The notes below the pieces were generated by a model that ran no database searches, was not told the DNA's origin, and saw nothing but the letters and a program-made list of their open reading frames with translations. Position numbers and translations under genes: made by a program. Below are positions 18,504 through 27,879 of a stretch of 64,000 nt of DNA, in pieces. The DNA is taken from positions 17,248-81,247 of the forward strand of contig CAYTGN010000017.1 in assembly GCA_964437415.1 (NCBI GenBank), read 5' to 3'. Numbering within the stretch: the first letter of the stretch is position 1; each line of letters begins with the position of its first letter. The stretch is from CADEDV01 sp964437415. Lineage in GTDB: Bacteria; Bacteroidota; Bacteroidia; Chitinophagales; Chitinophagaceae.

Positions 18504-20144
18504 TCAGCTAAATGGAAGCGAGCCCAGCCGGCAATACTTCTGGTATAATGTTTCGTATATAATTGTTTTTTCCCTAACAGGAAAATAGGTTGTCTCAAAG
18601 CCTGATCCCATTGCCTGCTGCGCTGTCTCAATATTAGGATGAATTCCAGCAATTGTCGCAGCATACATTGCGGCACCCAATGCGCAGGCCTGCTCACTCC
18701 GCACCTCGTCAATTGGAACATTGAGGACATCGGCCAGTGTTTGCATGACAAAGGATGATTTCTTTGCAATTCCACCCAATGCAATTACTTTCTTTATCGG
18801 TATGCCTTCCTGCTTAAACCTTTCAACAATTGCTTTTGATCCAAAAGCGGTTGCTTCAACCAGCGCCTTAAAAATACCGGGGGCATCACTACCAAGATGG
18901 AGCCCATTAATAGCGCCCCGCAGGGATAAATCTGCATCGGGTGTTCTTCGGCCGTTAATCCAGTCTGTTGCCACGATATCCTGTTCAGAGAGAGGTAAGC
19001 TTGATGCTTTCTCAGATAAAGCAGGCAGAATCCTTGCAGATACAGTTTTTATATCAATATTTAATTCGTCCTGTTTTAGAATTTCTTTCAGCGGGAATTC
19101 CAATAAACGCTGAAACCAGTTATACAAATCGCCAAATGCCGATTGCCCGGCTTCCATCCCCAACATGCCGGGAATAATCGAACCATTCACCTGTCCACAG
19201 ATCCCTTTAACCAAAATATCCTGATATTCATTCAGGGGCGCCATTAACATGTCGCAAGTGGATGTGCCCATGACCTTAACCAATGTGAAAGGTTCAATGC
19301 AAGCTCCAACAGCTCCAATATGAGCATCAAGAGCCCCGACTCCTACTAGTACGTTAGCAGGAAGACCAATTTGTTTTGACCAATAGGCGGAGAGGGTGCC
19401 TGCACTTACATCAGATGTGAAGCTATCTGTGTATAACCGTTTCCTGAGTCCTTTTAGCCGTTTATCGAGAGATTCGAGAAACTCATCAGAAGGAAGACCC
19501 CCGAACTCTTCATGCCACATGGCTTTGTGCCCTGCTGCACAACGGCTTCTCTTCATTGTTACCGGATTGGAGTTGCCGGTAAGCAGGGCAGGTATCCAGT
19601 CACAAAGCTCAACCCATGAAAAAGCCTGCTGAAATATTTTTTCATCTCTTCGGCTAATATGGAGCAGTTTTGACCAGAACCATTCTGAAGAATAAATACC
19701 ACCGGAATATTTTGTAAAATCCGTTTCCCATTGCCTGCTTAATGAATTAATCTCGGCAGCCTCTGCATTTGCGGTGTGATCCTTCCAGAGGATAAACATT
19801 GCGTTTGGATTCTCGGAAAATTCAGGTAATAATGATAGTGGCAATCCTTTATCATTGATAGCAACGGGTGTGGAGCCGGTTGTGGCTACTGACAGTGCTG
19901 CTACATTGCCCCGGATCACTGGTGATACCTGTGCCAGCACTTCCTTGGTTGCAAGCTCCAGGCTCTCTATATAATCAAGAGGGTGATGGCGAAACTGTGA
20001 TTGGCCCGGATTACAGTATTTCCCTTCCTGCCAACGTGTATAATACTGAACAGAAGTTGCTATAACCGTTCCTTTGAACCCATCAGCTAAAAGAACCCTG
20101 ACGGAATCAGTTCCAAAATCAAGACCTAACACATACTTTGACAT
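18504..20144 (-). CDS. FGGY-family carbohydrate kinase, ribulokinase-like
   Basis: 546 aa, the length of AraB-type ribulokinases. N-terminal ATPase motif GLDFGTDSVRVLLAD, central VGVGALDAHIGAVGA and VMGTSTCDML, and the C-terminal ATP-binding segment VIALGGIAKKSSFVMQTLADVL are typical. It phosphorylates a keto-sugar in the cytoplasm. It lies 21 bp after the FucI-fold isomerase, the usual isomerase-kinase pair; no araA or araD is in the window, so the substrate may be another ketose than L-ribulose. Ribulokinase is the best family call, not a proven activity. Confidence 0.85.
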   Translation of the reverse strand: MSKYVLGLDFGTDSVRVLLADGFKGTVIATSVQYYTRWQEGKYCNPGQSQFRHHPLDYIESLELATKEVLAQVSPVIRGNVAALSVATTGSTPVAINDKGLPLSLLPEFSENPNAMFILWKDHTANAEAAEINSLSRQWETDFTKYSGGIYSSEWFWSKLLHISRRDEKIFQQAFSWVELCDWIPALLTGNSNPVTMKRSRCAAGHKAMWHEEFGGLPSDEFLESLDKRLKGLRKRLYTDSFTSDVSAGTLSAYWSKQIGLPANVLVGVGALDAHIGAVGACIEPFTLVKVMGTSTCDMLMAPLNEYQDILVKGICGQVNGSIIPGMLGMEAGQSAFGDLYNWFQRLLEFPLKEILKQDELNIDIKTVSARILPALSEKASSLPLSEQDIVATDWINGRRTPDADLSLRGAINGLHLGSDAPGIFKALVEATAFGSKAIVERFKQEGIPIKKVIALGGIAKKSSFVMQTLADVLNVPIDEVRSEQACALGAAMYAATIAGIHPNIETAQQAMGSGFETTYFPVREKTIIYETLYQKYCRLGSLPFS

Positions 20145-20165
20145 TGGCAGTAGATTTAAAACTGC

Positions 20166-21791
20166 TTAATCACCCAAACTTACATCACCGCAAAAATGAA
20201 CCCTTATACCCAGCTCTGACAGTGCTGCTGCTTTTATCCTGCATGCCCTGTTTAGATCCATGCCTTCATCAGTATAAACAACGTGGATATGATTTGCTTT
20301 ATGTCTTGCCATCATCTGGTCGCGGCTTACTCCATTCAGTACTGCATGCATGATCGGCCATTGGGATGTTGTTTCTTTCCAGCGCCTCGCAGTTTCCTCT
20401 TCTGGCAGCAACAGCACTTTGCCAGTACCCAGATCGCAATGCAATTGATCATTCATCACATATATCCTGCTCCAAACAATATTACCCGGCTTACTGATTC
20501 CTTTAAGACTGCCTCCGCCCAACCGGAAATACATCGGCGGCTGTCTTTCACTACTTGCGCCTTTATATCCGTTGATAAAATGTGCAGGTGGGGCAGCGCC
20601 GGAAATCAGAAACACCCATACAAATTCATTTTTCTGGTTGTATGTATAACTTTGCCCCCAGCGCAAATCATGAAGAGTTGTTTCACCCGGCATTCCTAAC
20701 TGACTCCATAACCGGTAGGTGACAAGGGCATCAATGCCGGCGCATTCATCCACTTCATTGAAATGTGGTAATGCTTCATCCCGGTATAGTTCATGGCCAT
20801 GCTCAGAAAAAACAGGAGGTCTTTCCTTGTTATTCAATAATCCTTCTGCCAAATCACTAGACACCGTCAGATCTTTTAACCCCTGCTGGTATTGAATCCC
20901 AATTGTATCACAACCAAAATCATCGGCAATCCGCATAGCAGCGATATACATCTTACACTGTTCCAGTGTTTGCTCTTTAGTCAGCTCTGATTCGCTGTCA
21001 ATTCCCCATTTGAAGTGCATGCCCCGGCCAAGAAGCCAGTCCAGCACTCGTTTAGCCTCTTCACCTTTTACCTTCAACATTTCTGCATATAGCGCTGACT
21101 GACTAAGGCGTTCCTTAAATATGCCGGTTTCATGCAATAAATCATCCGGGACAATGGCATTATACATACCCATACAACCCTCATCAAAAACTCCCATGAT
21201 CGCTTTACTCTGCCTGAAGCTTCGGGCAAATGATCTTCCGGCTATTTCATCATCAGAAGGAATCCTCACCTGTTCAAAATCTTTCACATGACTTTGATCG
21301 TGGTTTATATTGCCGGTGTTCAGCCATTCCTGTAACCCCTTAATAAAAAATTCATCGTCAAAATTCTCACTCCATAATGTACTGTACCTGACTCCTGCTT
21401 TTGTCAATGACCCGTTCAGGTTTAGCATACCTACCAAACCGGGCCATTGTCCACTCCAGTTGGCAACAGTAAGTATGGCCCCTTGATGAGTTGTAAGGCC
21501 GGCCAATACATGATGCGAATATTGCCAAACACTTTCTGCAACGATCAAAGCAGTATGAGGGTCGATTTTCCGAAAAACATTCATCCCCATCTTTTGTGAA
21601 TCAATAAATCCATGCCTCTTAATCGGATCATATGGATGGGCACGGGTAATACTATAGCCCTGTTCTTTAACCGCCCTGCCCAAGGCTTCTTCCATATCAG
21701 CCTGGGCTGGCCAGCATTGCTGGTTGGCAGAAATTCTAAGATCACCACTTGAAACGAGTAATACCTGCTTGCTTGTGTTTGCTGAAGACAT
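20166..21791 (-). CDS. L-fucose/L-arabinose isomerase superfamily protein
   Basis: 541 aa, cytoplasmic. The fold is recognised from TLTVANWSGQWPGLVGMLNL-type central strands (AILTVANWSGQWPGLVG), the metal-ligand region DEGCMGMYNAIVPDD, DFGCDTIGIQYQQGLKD with FNEVDECAGIDALVTYRLW, and PAHFINGYKG. This resembles FucI more than AraA. It probably converts an aldose to the ketose phosphorylated by the kinase encoded 21 bp downstream. It is preceded by a 161-bp gap, longer than most in this cluster, so an internal promoter is possible. Confidence 0.8.
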   Translation of the reverse strand: MSSANTSKQVLLVSSGDLRISANQQCWPAQADMEEALGRAVKEQGYSITRAHPYDPIKRHGFIDSQKMGMNVFRKIDPHTALIVAESVWQYSHHVLAGLTTHQGAILTVANWSGQWPGLVGMLNLNGSLTKAGVRYSTLWSENFDDEFFIKGLQEWLNTGNINHDQSHVKDFEQVRIPSDDEIAGRSFARSFRQSKAIMGVFDEGCMGMYNAIVPDDLLHETGIFKERLSQSALYAEMLKVKGEEAKRVLDWLLGRGMHFKWGIDSESELTKEQTLEQCKMYIAAMRIADDFGCDTIGIQYQQGLKDLTVSSDLAEGLLNNKERPPVFSEHGHELYRDEALPHFNEVDECAGIDALVTYRLWSQLGMPGETTLHDLRWGQSYTYNQKNEFVWVFLISGAAPPAHFINGYKGASSERQPPMYFRLGGGSLKGISKPGNIVWSRIYVMNDQLHCDLGTGKVLLLPEEETARRWKETTSQWPIMHAVLNGVSRDQMMARHKANHIHVVYTDEGMDLNRACRIKAAALSELGIRVHFCGDVSLGD

Positions 21792-21952
21792 GAACGGATA
21801 TTGTTGGTTGTTAAAAATGAATTTTAGAAAATGGATAGATCACTTTCAAATTTCGAAAGCTTTGGGCCTTGATTTTTATTAAATATTACCCTGTTAGTAT
21901 ATTATCTTACCCTTTGTACCAACAGGGCCTCATTATCAAAGCATGATTCGTT

Positions 21953-23341
21953 CTACTTTTTCGATTGCAGCTTCACAATAAAAATTTGCAGGGATCTTCC
22001 GGTCTTACTCTTTATATACCGGTTGTAAGCAATACTGTTGCCATCATTGGACCAAACGACTGCCCCAACAGGTTTTTCGGAATCATCAAATCGAAGGGAT
22101 ATCTTTTCTTGCTTACCAGTAGAAAGATCAGAAACATATATACTATTATCAGCCACATAAGCTATCTTTTTATCATCCGGACTGATATTGAACTGTCCCT
22201 CCACTGAAAAAGCTGAATAGGTTAGCTGCCTGATAGCTCCGCCATTCGGCGAAACAGCAAACACCTGTATTATCCCTGAACTATCTTTTGCCAGGAAGGC
22301 TATCAATGACCCATCAGATGTAGTCCTTAACCAATGCCGGGGGCCCTGCACTCCGTGTTTCATAAATGTGACACGTCGCTGCGTGACACCGATTGGTATT
22401 CCCGGTCTTGTAGAAGTTGTACCTTCCAATGGTTGACGAGGATCGAAACCTGTTATATCATCGGGAATATCTACTACAAAAACCTCAGTTTGCACCTCGC
22501 CATTTTCGTTTCTTACATGCCCCTGAAAAGCGATAGCTCTCTTTTGCCAGGCACCGTTATCTTTCCTGTACCCATTTGACCCAATCCAGCATTCATCAAA
22601 AGCCTTTTCGATTTCATCAGTTCCATGCCCTGGATTCTCCGTTACTTGTGTAACAATGGCAGCAAACATTTCGCCACTATTATTCTCCATGGAACCATCA
22701 TCTGTTACTTCCACCTTTACTGCAGGACTCATAACACCGACAGTTCTTAAGTCCTTAATGGCAGGGTTTGTCTTGCTTAGTTGTTCAATGATATAATCAT
22801 TATAGGTAAAACTGATCCAACTGCCATCTCCGCTCCATGCATGGGAATGAGTGCCGCCGCGCAATGCGCCGTTTGTAAAAGGTGCTGTGATGTCACGGGC
22901 ATCCATAAAGACGGGAATCCCGGGGCGATCAGTATCCACTGCAATTCCGGTACGTCTTGTGAAACTGTAAGGCTGATGCTGACTGGCATTCCTGATTCCA
23001 TGTAAGAAAAGCACCCGATCAGTAACGGGAGAAAAGGTGGCTGCCCCAACCCCAGGGCCAAACGGGGTTGAAGGATCCGCTATGTACAACTCTTTTATTT
23101 CGCCGGTTACAATATTAACCATGCTAATGGCTGTGGTCGTCATGATTTCACCGTCACTATTCCTGCCATCAAAAACAATCCATTTATTATCCGGTGAAAA
23201 CACCTGCGAGTGATGAATATAGTGTCCTGATTCATCTGAAGTGAGTTGTATCTCCTGATGCGTCATCTTTTTTGCTGTTTTAATTGCGCAGGAACCTGGT
23301 ACAAAAAGCAGAAACAATAGAATCTTTCCGTAGGCTCTCAT
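21953..23341 (-). CDS. YidR-like (DUF3748) beta-propeller lipoprotein
   Basis: 462 aa, lipobox VPGSC near residue 18. TolB/PD40-like blades: VFSPDNKWIVFDGR, FSPVTDRVLFLHG, WSGDGSWISFTYNDY, TTSDGSLIAFLAKDSSGIIQVFAVSPNGG and ISPDDKKIAYVADNSIYV. The segments DARDITAPFTNGALRGGTHS and VGVMSPAVKVEV match the pattern I remember for E. coli YidR (DUF3748). In enterobacteria yidR also sits near sulfatase and sodium-symporter genes. Here it is anchored as a lipoprotein and placed between the isomerase and a BNR protein. Function unknown; a sensor or binding role for the glycan is conceivable. Confidence 0.75.
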   Translation of the reverse strand: MRAYGKILLFLLFVPGSCAIKTAKKMTHQEIQLTSDESGHYIHHSQVFSPDNKWIVFDGRNSDGEIMTTTAISMVNIVTGEIKELYIADPSTPFGPGVGAATFSPVTDRVLFLHGIRNASQHQPYSFTRRTGIAVDTDRPGIPVFMDARDITAPFTNGALRGGTHSHAWSGDGSWISFTYNDYIIEQLSKTNPAIKDLRTVGVMSPAVKVEVTDDGSMENNSGEMFAAIVTQVTENPGHGTDEIEKAFDECWIGSNGYRKDNGAWQKRAIAFQGHVRNENGEVQTEVFVVDIPDDITGFDPRQPLEGTTSTRPGIPIGVTQRRVTFMKHGVQGPRHWLRTTSDGSLIAFLAKDSSGIIQVFAVSPNGGAIRQLTYSAFSVEGQFNISPDDKKIAYVADNSIYVSDLSTGKQEKISLRFDDSEKPVGAVVWSNDGNSIAYNRYIKSKTGRSLQIFIVKLQSKK

Positions 23342-23443
23342 TATGTATGATTAATATTTTCTGGTGAAAATCAACCCTTGTTGTATAAAAAAACGAATCA
23401 GGTTAGCAAGAATGTTCTGCATTTCACAGGCTATTTGTTACCC

Positions 23444-24493
23444 CTAATATTCCAGGCTGACCGCTACATACTTTATTTTTTTCCTGTTCCATGTATAAGT
23501 AATATGAATCATCCCGTCTTTTGATTGAATTACTGAAGGGTATGAAAATTCACCCGGTTCATCTTCAAGCACCAATATATCTTTCCAGTGTTCCCCGTTT
23601 TTTGAAATAGCAACACTCAAAGGAGAACGGGGGCCACCCCATTTATCATTTGTTCTATCAGTTGGGTTATATACGAGCAATTGCAAGGAGTTATGCAAGG
23701 TGACGGCATCTGTTCCCGAGTTTGGATTGGGAAGTTCTGTTGTATCAGGTGCTGACCAGTTGATTCCGGCATCGTCTGACCAGAGTGATACCAGCCGGTT
23801 TTCTTTACTCCGGCACAGCAACTGCTGCTTGTTGTCCGGATAGAGCAGCAGGCTTGGCTGAATTATATGATAGCTGATCCCATCATTCAACGGGCCAGTT
23901 GTCGTCCATGTTTTGCAAAAATCCGTTGTAATTTCAAGGTGAACCTGCCATCTTCCATCAGTCTTATTTTCTGTACTTGATGGGCAGATCAACCTGCCGT
24001 CTTGAAGTAAAATGGGTTTATTTTTTATCGGCCCTAATATCCCATCAGGCAACTTCGCTGCTGCCGACCAGGTTTTCCCGAAATCATTGGAAGTTTTGTA
24101 TACACCCCACCATTCCGTAGGATCAGGTCCGACCTTGTAAAAAAGTACCAATGGACCACCAGGGTACTGAAAAAGCACAGGGTTCCAGCAGGGGTATCTT
24201 TCACCATTATCTTGTATTCCGTTAGCTACTGAGACAGGATCAGTCCATTTATCTCCCCTTTTCCTGCTAACCCAAATTTCAACATCCTTATGTTTTTCAT
24301 GCGTGCCTCCAAACCATGCGGCTATCAACCCCTCTGGCGTTTCGGCAAGGGTGGACGCATGACAACTGGGAAATGATGCGGTATCATATACAAATTGTTT
24401 CTTTGAAATAAATCCCTTAGGGTTTTGCTGCGAGCATGAAAGAATGGGGAATAAGGCAAAAGAAACCCCTATCACAAAGATCCTGGATAACAT
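23444..24493 (-). CDS. Sialidase-family (BNR) lipoprotein
   Basis: 349 aa, lipobox PILSC near residue 20. Sialidase superfamily of the short type: FPSCHASTLAETPEGLIAAWFGGTHEKHKDVEIWVSR is replaced here only in fragments, with the early motif CHASTLAE, GGTHEKHKDVEIW, WNPVLFQ, SNDFGKTW, WSDDAGINW and ISKNGEHW as blades. Such proteins are called predicted neuraminidases and occur in pectin, rhamnoside and uronate loci without sialic acid genes. It starts 9 bp after the TIM-barrel gene. Hydrolytic or lyase activity on the imported oligosaccharide is plausible but unproven. Confidence 0.75.
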   Translation of the reverse strand: MLSRIFVIGVSFALFPILSCSQQNPKGFISKKQFVYDTASFPSCHASTLAETPEGLIAAWFGGTHEKHKDVEIWVSRKRGDKWTDPVSVANGIQDNGERYPCWNPVLFQYPGGPLVLFYKVGPDPTEWWGVYKTSNDFGKTWSAAAKLPDGILGPIKNKPILLQDGRLICPSSTENKTDGRWQVHLEITTDFCKTWTTTGPLNDGISYHIIQPSLLLYPDNKQQLLCRSKENRLVSLWSDDAGINWSAPDTTELPNPNSGTDAVTLHNSLQLLVYNPTDRTNDKWGGPRSPLSVAISKNGEHWKDILVLEDEPGEFSYPSVIQSKDGMIHITYTWNRKKIKYVAVSLEY

Positions 24494-24502
24494 GTTTCTG
24501 TA

Positions 24503-25432
24503 TTAAGTAGTGAACAAGTGGTGATTTCTAAAACTTTCTTCGAGCCATGTGGCCGTTGATATATAAGCATTGTCAAGATTTTGAATTTCCGACTCGGGGC
24601 CGCCTACATCAATACCTATATGTCCTTTAAAGTTTATTGAATTAAGTGTACTGAAGAAATTGTCCCAATTGATCTTACCCTCTCCGGGCACAAGGTGTTC
24701 AACTTTGTGTCCCCTGTTATCCGAAATATGAACGTAATCTATGTAGTCTTTGAGACGGATAAGTGACAGCATCAGGTTATCCTTACCAAAAAACTGGTTT
24801 GCAGTATCCAGGTTGAAACGCAGGTTTGGCCGGTTCACCGCCTGGGCAAAATATAGAAAAGCGTCAGTGCTGGCACTCATCACACCAAGACAGGGATGCA
24901 TCTGGTAGGTCAATCCATGATCTGCTGCAATATCACATGCATCCTGGTATGTCTTCACCAGGTCATTCCAGTATTGATCCCAATTAAGGTGTTGGGGAAA
25001 TCTTGCTGCCATTAGTACTTCTTCACTATAGTGCCGAACAACAGGAATATCTGCCGGAAACTGGTAAGGAGGTAATGGCGCATTATCCAATATTCCTTTT
25101 GCCTCTATATGTTTTGCTATTTCACAGCCCTTTTTAAATAGCTCAAGATTTCCTCTTCGTTCCTCTTTATCTGCTGAAGAAAGCCCCGGCAAAACCGCAC
25201 AGAAATAAGTAACTTTAATTCCGGATTGAGTCAGTTCGTTTTTAATTTTATGTTTTTGTTCGTATACTTCAAGTAAATGCTCTTTCCGAATCCCTTCCAG
25301 TTCGATACTTTTAAACCCCAGCTCTTTCATTTCACGGATATACTGTACAGTGCTTCCCGCCGGTGGCGGATACCCGTATTTTGTTATGACATAGAGGTAA
25401 CAGCAGGTTATCGCTTTGTTGAACTCACTCAT
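24503..25432 (-). CDS. Sugar phosphate isomerase/epimerase (AP endonuclease 2 TIM barrel)
   Basis: 309 aa, cytoplasmic, xylose-isomerase-like TIM barrel. Metal-ligand strands are recognisable: FKSIELEGIR, LTYQMHPCLG, LRFNLDTANQFFG, YIDYVHISDNRG and GHIGIDVGGPESE. The family covers epimerases, isomerases and dehydratases of sugars and inositols. Position between a BNR protein (9 bp) and the Nramp-fold transporter (23 bp) makes it a cytoplasmic catabolic step for whatever that transporter brings in. The exact reaction cannot be derived. Confidence 0.8.
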   Translation of the reverse strand: MSEFNKAITCCYLYVITKYGYPPPAGSTVQYIREMKELGFKSIELEGIRKEHLLEVYEQKHKIKNELTQSGIKVTYFCAVLPGLSSADKEERRGNLELFKKGCEIAKHIEAKGILDNAPLPPYQFPADIPVVRHYSEEVLMAARFPQHLNWDQYWNDLVKTYQDACDIAADHGLTYQMHPCLGVMSASTDAFLYFAQAVNRPNLRFNLDTANQFFGKDNLMLSLIRLKDYIDYVHISDNRGHKVEHLVPGEGKINWDNFFSTLNSINFKGHIGIDVGGPESEIQNLDNAYISTATWLEESFRNHHLFTT

Positions 25433-25455
25433 ATATACTGATGTTAATTATTTTT

Positions 25456-26682
25456 TTATAGCCCTGACATTCCTGCCATTCCAGCAATGGCCATTCCTAT
25501 AGTAAAAAATGTAATCCCAATCATTACAGCATTTTGAACGGGAGAGGCGGTGTGTTCACCCATCACACTCCTCCTATTAATAAGAATGAGGAATAGAATG
25601 AGAACGAAAGGTGTAGACACAATAGCCAGTGCCTGCGATACAATCATAATCAGGACCGGGCTTCCTCCAAAAATCGGAATGACCAGCCCAGTTAATACTC
25701 CAATAAGCACCAACAACCTTGAACTCATTGACCGCATATTGCGGGGTTTGTGGTTAAAATCAGCAAACAACCATGGCGCTAACAGAATTATAGGAAATAA
25801 TGATGAAAGCCCTGCGCAAACAATCCCGGCGACAAAAATTGATATCGCAAACCTTCCTGCAATGGGTTCAAGCAGGTTTACCATATCAATCGCATTGCTC
25901 ACTTTCAGTCCCTTGGGATATAGCGTTCCTGCAGCCGCGGCCATGATGGATACACTTAACAGAAACATCACTGCTGCAGCAATAAACGTATCTCTCCTTT
26001 CAAGTCTCAGATCTTCGATCTTCCATCCTTTTTCCTGCACTAATATTGATCTGACAACATACAACACCCCGGCCATGGTTGTGCCAACCATTCCGGCGAT
26101 AAGTAATAATGTGTTAGAGCTTTTTGGAATTGAGGGCACTAACCCTTTAATTACATCAACAGGATCGGGGATAACCATAAACATGGTGAGAAAAAAACAA
26201 AGCGCCATGATACCAACGAAAACTGTCAGTATTTTTTCAAAAAACCTGTGATTCCCTTTCAGGAAAATATAATAGAGTATTGCTCCAAAAAATATCGCCA
26301 CTAAAACAGGATTAAATCCATTTCCTGATTCAGTCAGTGGACGAGACCATTCCTGCACTACCTGAGTTACAACGCCCATCACCCCCATACTGGAAACCCA
26401 CTCACTGAACAAGAGTGATACCAGTACAATCAATGCAACAGGTGATCCAAAGTTTATCCGAAAGCTATGGAGTATTGTATTTCCAGTTAGTATTGTATAG
26501 CGGCCAAAATATAAAATCAGGAAATAAGTAAAGATACATGACAGTAGTAAAGGCCAGGTTAGTGACATCCCATAACTGGCCCCGGAGGAAGCCATTGTAG
26601 TAATGCTTCCGGTGCCAATATTATAGCCAATCATAAAAAAGGCCGGGGCAATAGAAGCAAGAAATAATTTTAATTTTTGCAT
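25456..26682 (-). CDS. Nramp (SLC11)-fold transporter lacking the metal-binding motifs
   Basis: 408 aa, about 11 hydrophobic segments, LeuT-like fold of the Nramp family. In Nramp metal transporters TM1 carries DPGN and TM6 carries MPH. Here the TM1 region reads PAFFMIGYNIGTGSITT and the TM6 region MVGTTMAGVLYVVRS: both metal-binding motifs are absent, while surrounding residues still follow the family. A divalent-metal transporter is therefore unlikely. Embedded between a BNR protein (41 bp) and a sugar isomerase (23 bp) in a sugar-utilisation operon, it may carry an organic substrate. Family call is fairly sure, substrate is unknown. Confidence 0.75.
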   Translation of the reverse strand: MQKLKLFLASIAPAFFMIGYNIGTGSITTMASSGASYGMSLTWPLLLSCIFTYFLILYFGRYTILTGNTILHSFRINFGSPVALIVLVSLLFSEWVSSMGVMGVVTQVVQEWSRPLTESGNGFNPVLVAIFFGAILYYIFLKGNHRFFEKILTVFVGIMALCFFLTMFMVIPDPVDVIKGLVPSIPKSSNTLLLIAGMVGTTMAGVLYVVRSILVQEKGWKIEDLRLERRDTFIAAAVMFLLSVSIMAAAAGTLYPKGLKVSNAIDMVNLLEPIAGRFAISIFVAGIVCAGLSSLFPIILLAPWLFADFNHKPRNMRSMSSRLLVLIGVLTGLVIPIFGGSPVLIMIVSQALAIVSTPFVLILFLILINRRSVMGEHTASPVQNAVMIGITFFTIGMAIAGMAGMSGL

Positions 26683-26723
26683 TTAAGTAAAGGCTGATAC
26701 TAAACTACCATTACACTTTTTAT

Positions 26724-27848
26724 TCATTCTCCGGTCATAACACCTGGATCCCATATTGTAGCAGCAATATGACGTTCTTTTGCAGCCGCAACATTTATAT
26801 AATAGACTGTAATCAATTTCCCGTCTTTTCGCTGAACAGTACGGGGATACCCAAGATCCCAGCTATTTCCGTCATCACGAAGGATAAACTCCTTACCCCA
26901 GGTCTGACCTTCATCTGCGCTTAATTTGGCCCTGATCCCATATGGTTTTTCCCGGCTGCCATATGTAAGGGCTAATCTTCCATCTTTTAACCGGATCATA
27001 TGCGGGGGATTACCGCCATTGTTTACCGTTGGTTCTTCAAGTTTATACCAGGTTACTCCTTCATCAGGGGAGAGAAAAGATTCCAGCCATAACTTTCTTT
27101 CCTTATTTGCTGTCATACCCTTCCTCCGGATAACAGAAAGTAATGATTTGTTATCCAGCCTTACTGTAGAAGACATGATTGAAAAGCTGCTATCATCTGG
27201 TTGCGGGCCAATCCAACCCTGGAACTTCCAGGTCTTGCCGCCATCAGTTGTTCTTGCCGCCAATGGCCAGCCTTCCCCTCCGTTATCTTTTGCAGCTGTA
27301 AAAAATGCATGCATATCATGCTTCCCGTTTACAATATAATCTGTACGACCAAAAATTCCTTTCCTGTCAAATCCAGGAAGTTTATAAGGTCCTTTCCAGG
27401 TTTTGCAGCGGTCATACGAATAGTAAAAATGCGAATACCCTTTGTAGGCTCCTTCAAACCGAACAAGGAAAGCAAAATTGGGATCTGTAAAATTGATTGC
27501 CTCCGGAAGCTCTTCCGGCACTCGCTCTTTTTCATTTGCATCCAGGTAAGAAGGCTTTTCTATTTTCCACGTTTTACCTCCATCAACGCTTCGGGACTGT
27601 CGTATCAATTGAGGCACATTCTTCAGAATAGGATGCCCGGAAGTTTTGTTGTCGTCATGATACCCAAGATAAAATCCAGTAACTATTTCATCACCCCATG
27701 ACCAGATTCCATAATTGGCCGGCCAGCCCGCATATCTTTCCTTTTCCTGGAATACGATTACATGCTCTTTATCAACAGCAACAGACTGTGCACAAGATAC
27801 AATGCTGGAAAAGAGAGTAACTACCGGAATGACAAGCTTATAATTCAT
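26724..27848 (-). CDS. Sialidase-family (BNR) lipoprotein
   Basis: 374 aa with lipobox IVSCAQ near residue 19. Blades with Asp-boxes: SRSVDGGKTW, SYDRCKTW, ARTTDGGKTW, SPDEGVTW and SADEGQTW, plus the start segment RYAGWPANYGIW. It is a sialidase-fold protein of the type frequent in Bacteroidota utilisation loci, anchored in the envelope. It is less similar to the other three BNR proteins of the window than the tandem pairs are to each other. It lies 31 bp behind an NHL-repeat gene. Substrate unknown. Confidence 0.75.
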   Translation of the reverse strand: MNYKLVIPVVTLFSSIVSCAQSVAVDKEHVIVFQEKERYAGWPANYGIWSWGDEIVTGFYLGYHDDNKTSGHPILKNVPQLIRQSRSVDGGKTWKIEKPSYLDANEKERVPEELPEAINFTDPNFAFLVRFEGAYKGYSHFYYSYDRCKTWKGPYKLPGFDRKGIFGRTDYIVNGKHDMHAFFTAAKDNGGEGWPLAARTTDGGKTWKFQGWIGPQPDDSSFSIMSSTVRLDNKSLLSVIRRKGMTANKERKLWLESFLSPDEGVTWYKLEEPTVNNGGNPPHMIRLKDGRLALTYGSREKPYGIRAKLSADEGQTWGKEFILRDDGNSWDLGYPRTVQRKDGKLITVYYINVAAAKERHIAATIWDPGVMTGE

Positions 27849-27879
27849 AGAGAAATGCTGTTTATTATAATAGAAAGGT

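Noticed and set aside
18504..21791. L-arabinose operon (araBA)
   Set aside because: The kinase resembles AraB, but the isomerase is of the FucI type and no AraD or arabinose transporter is nearby; only a general isomerase-kinase pair is supported.
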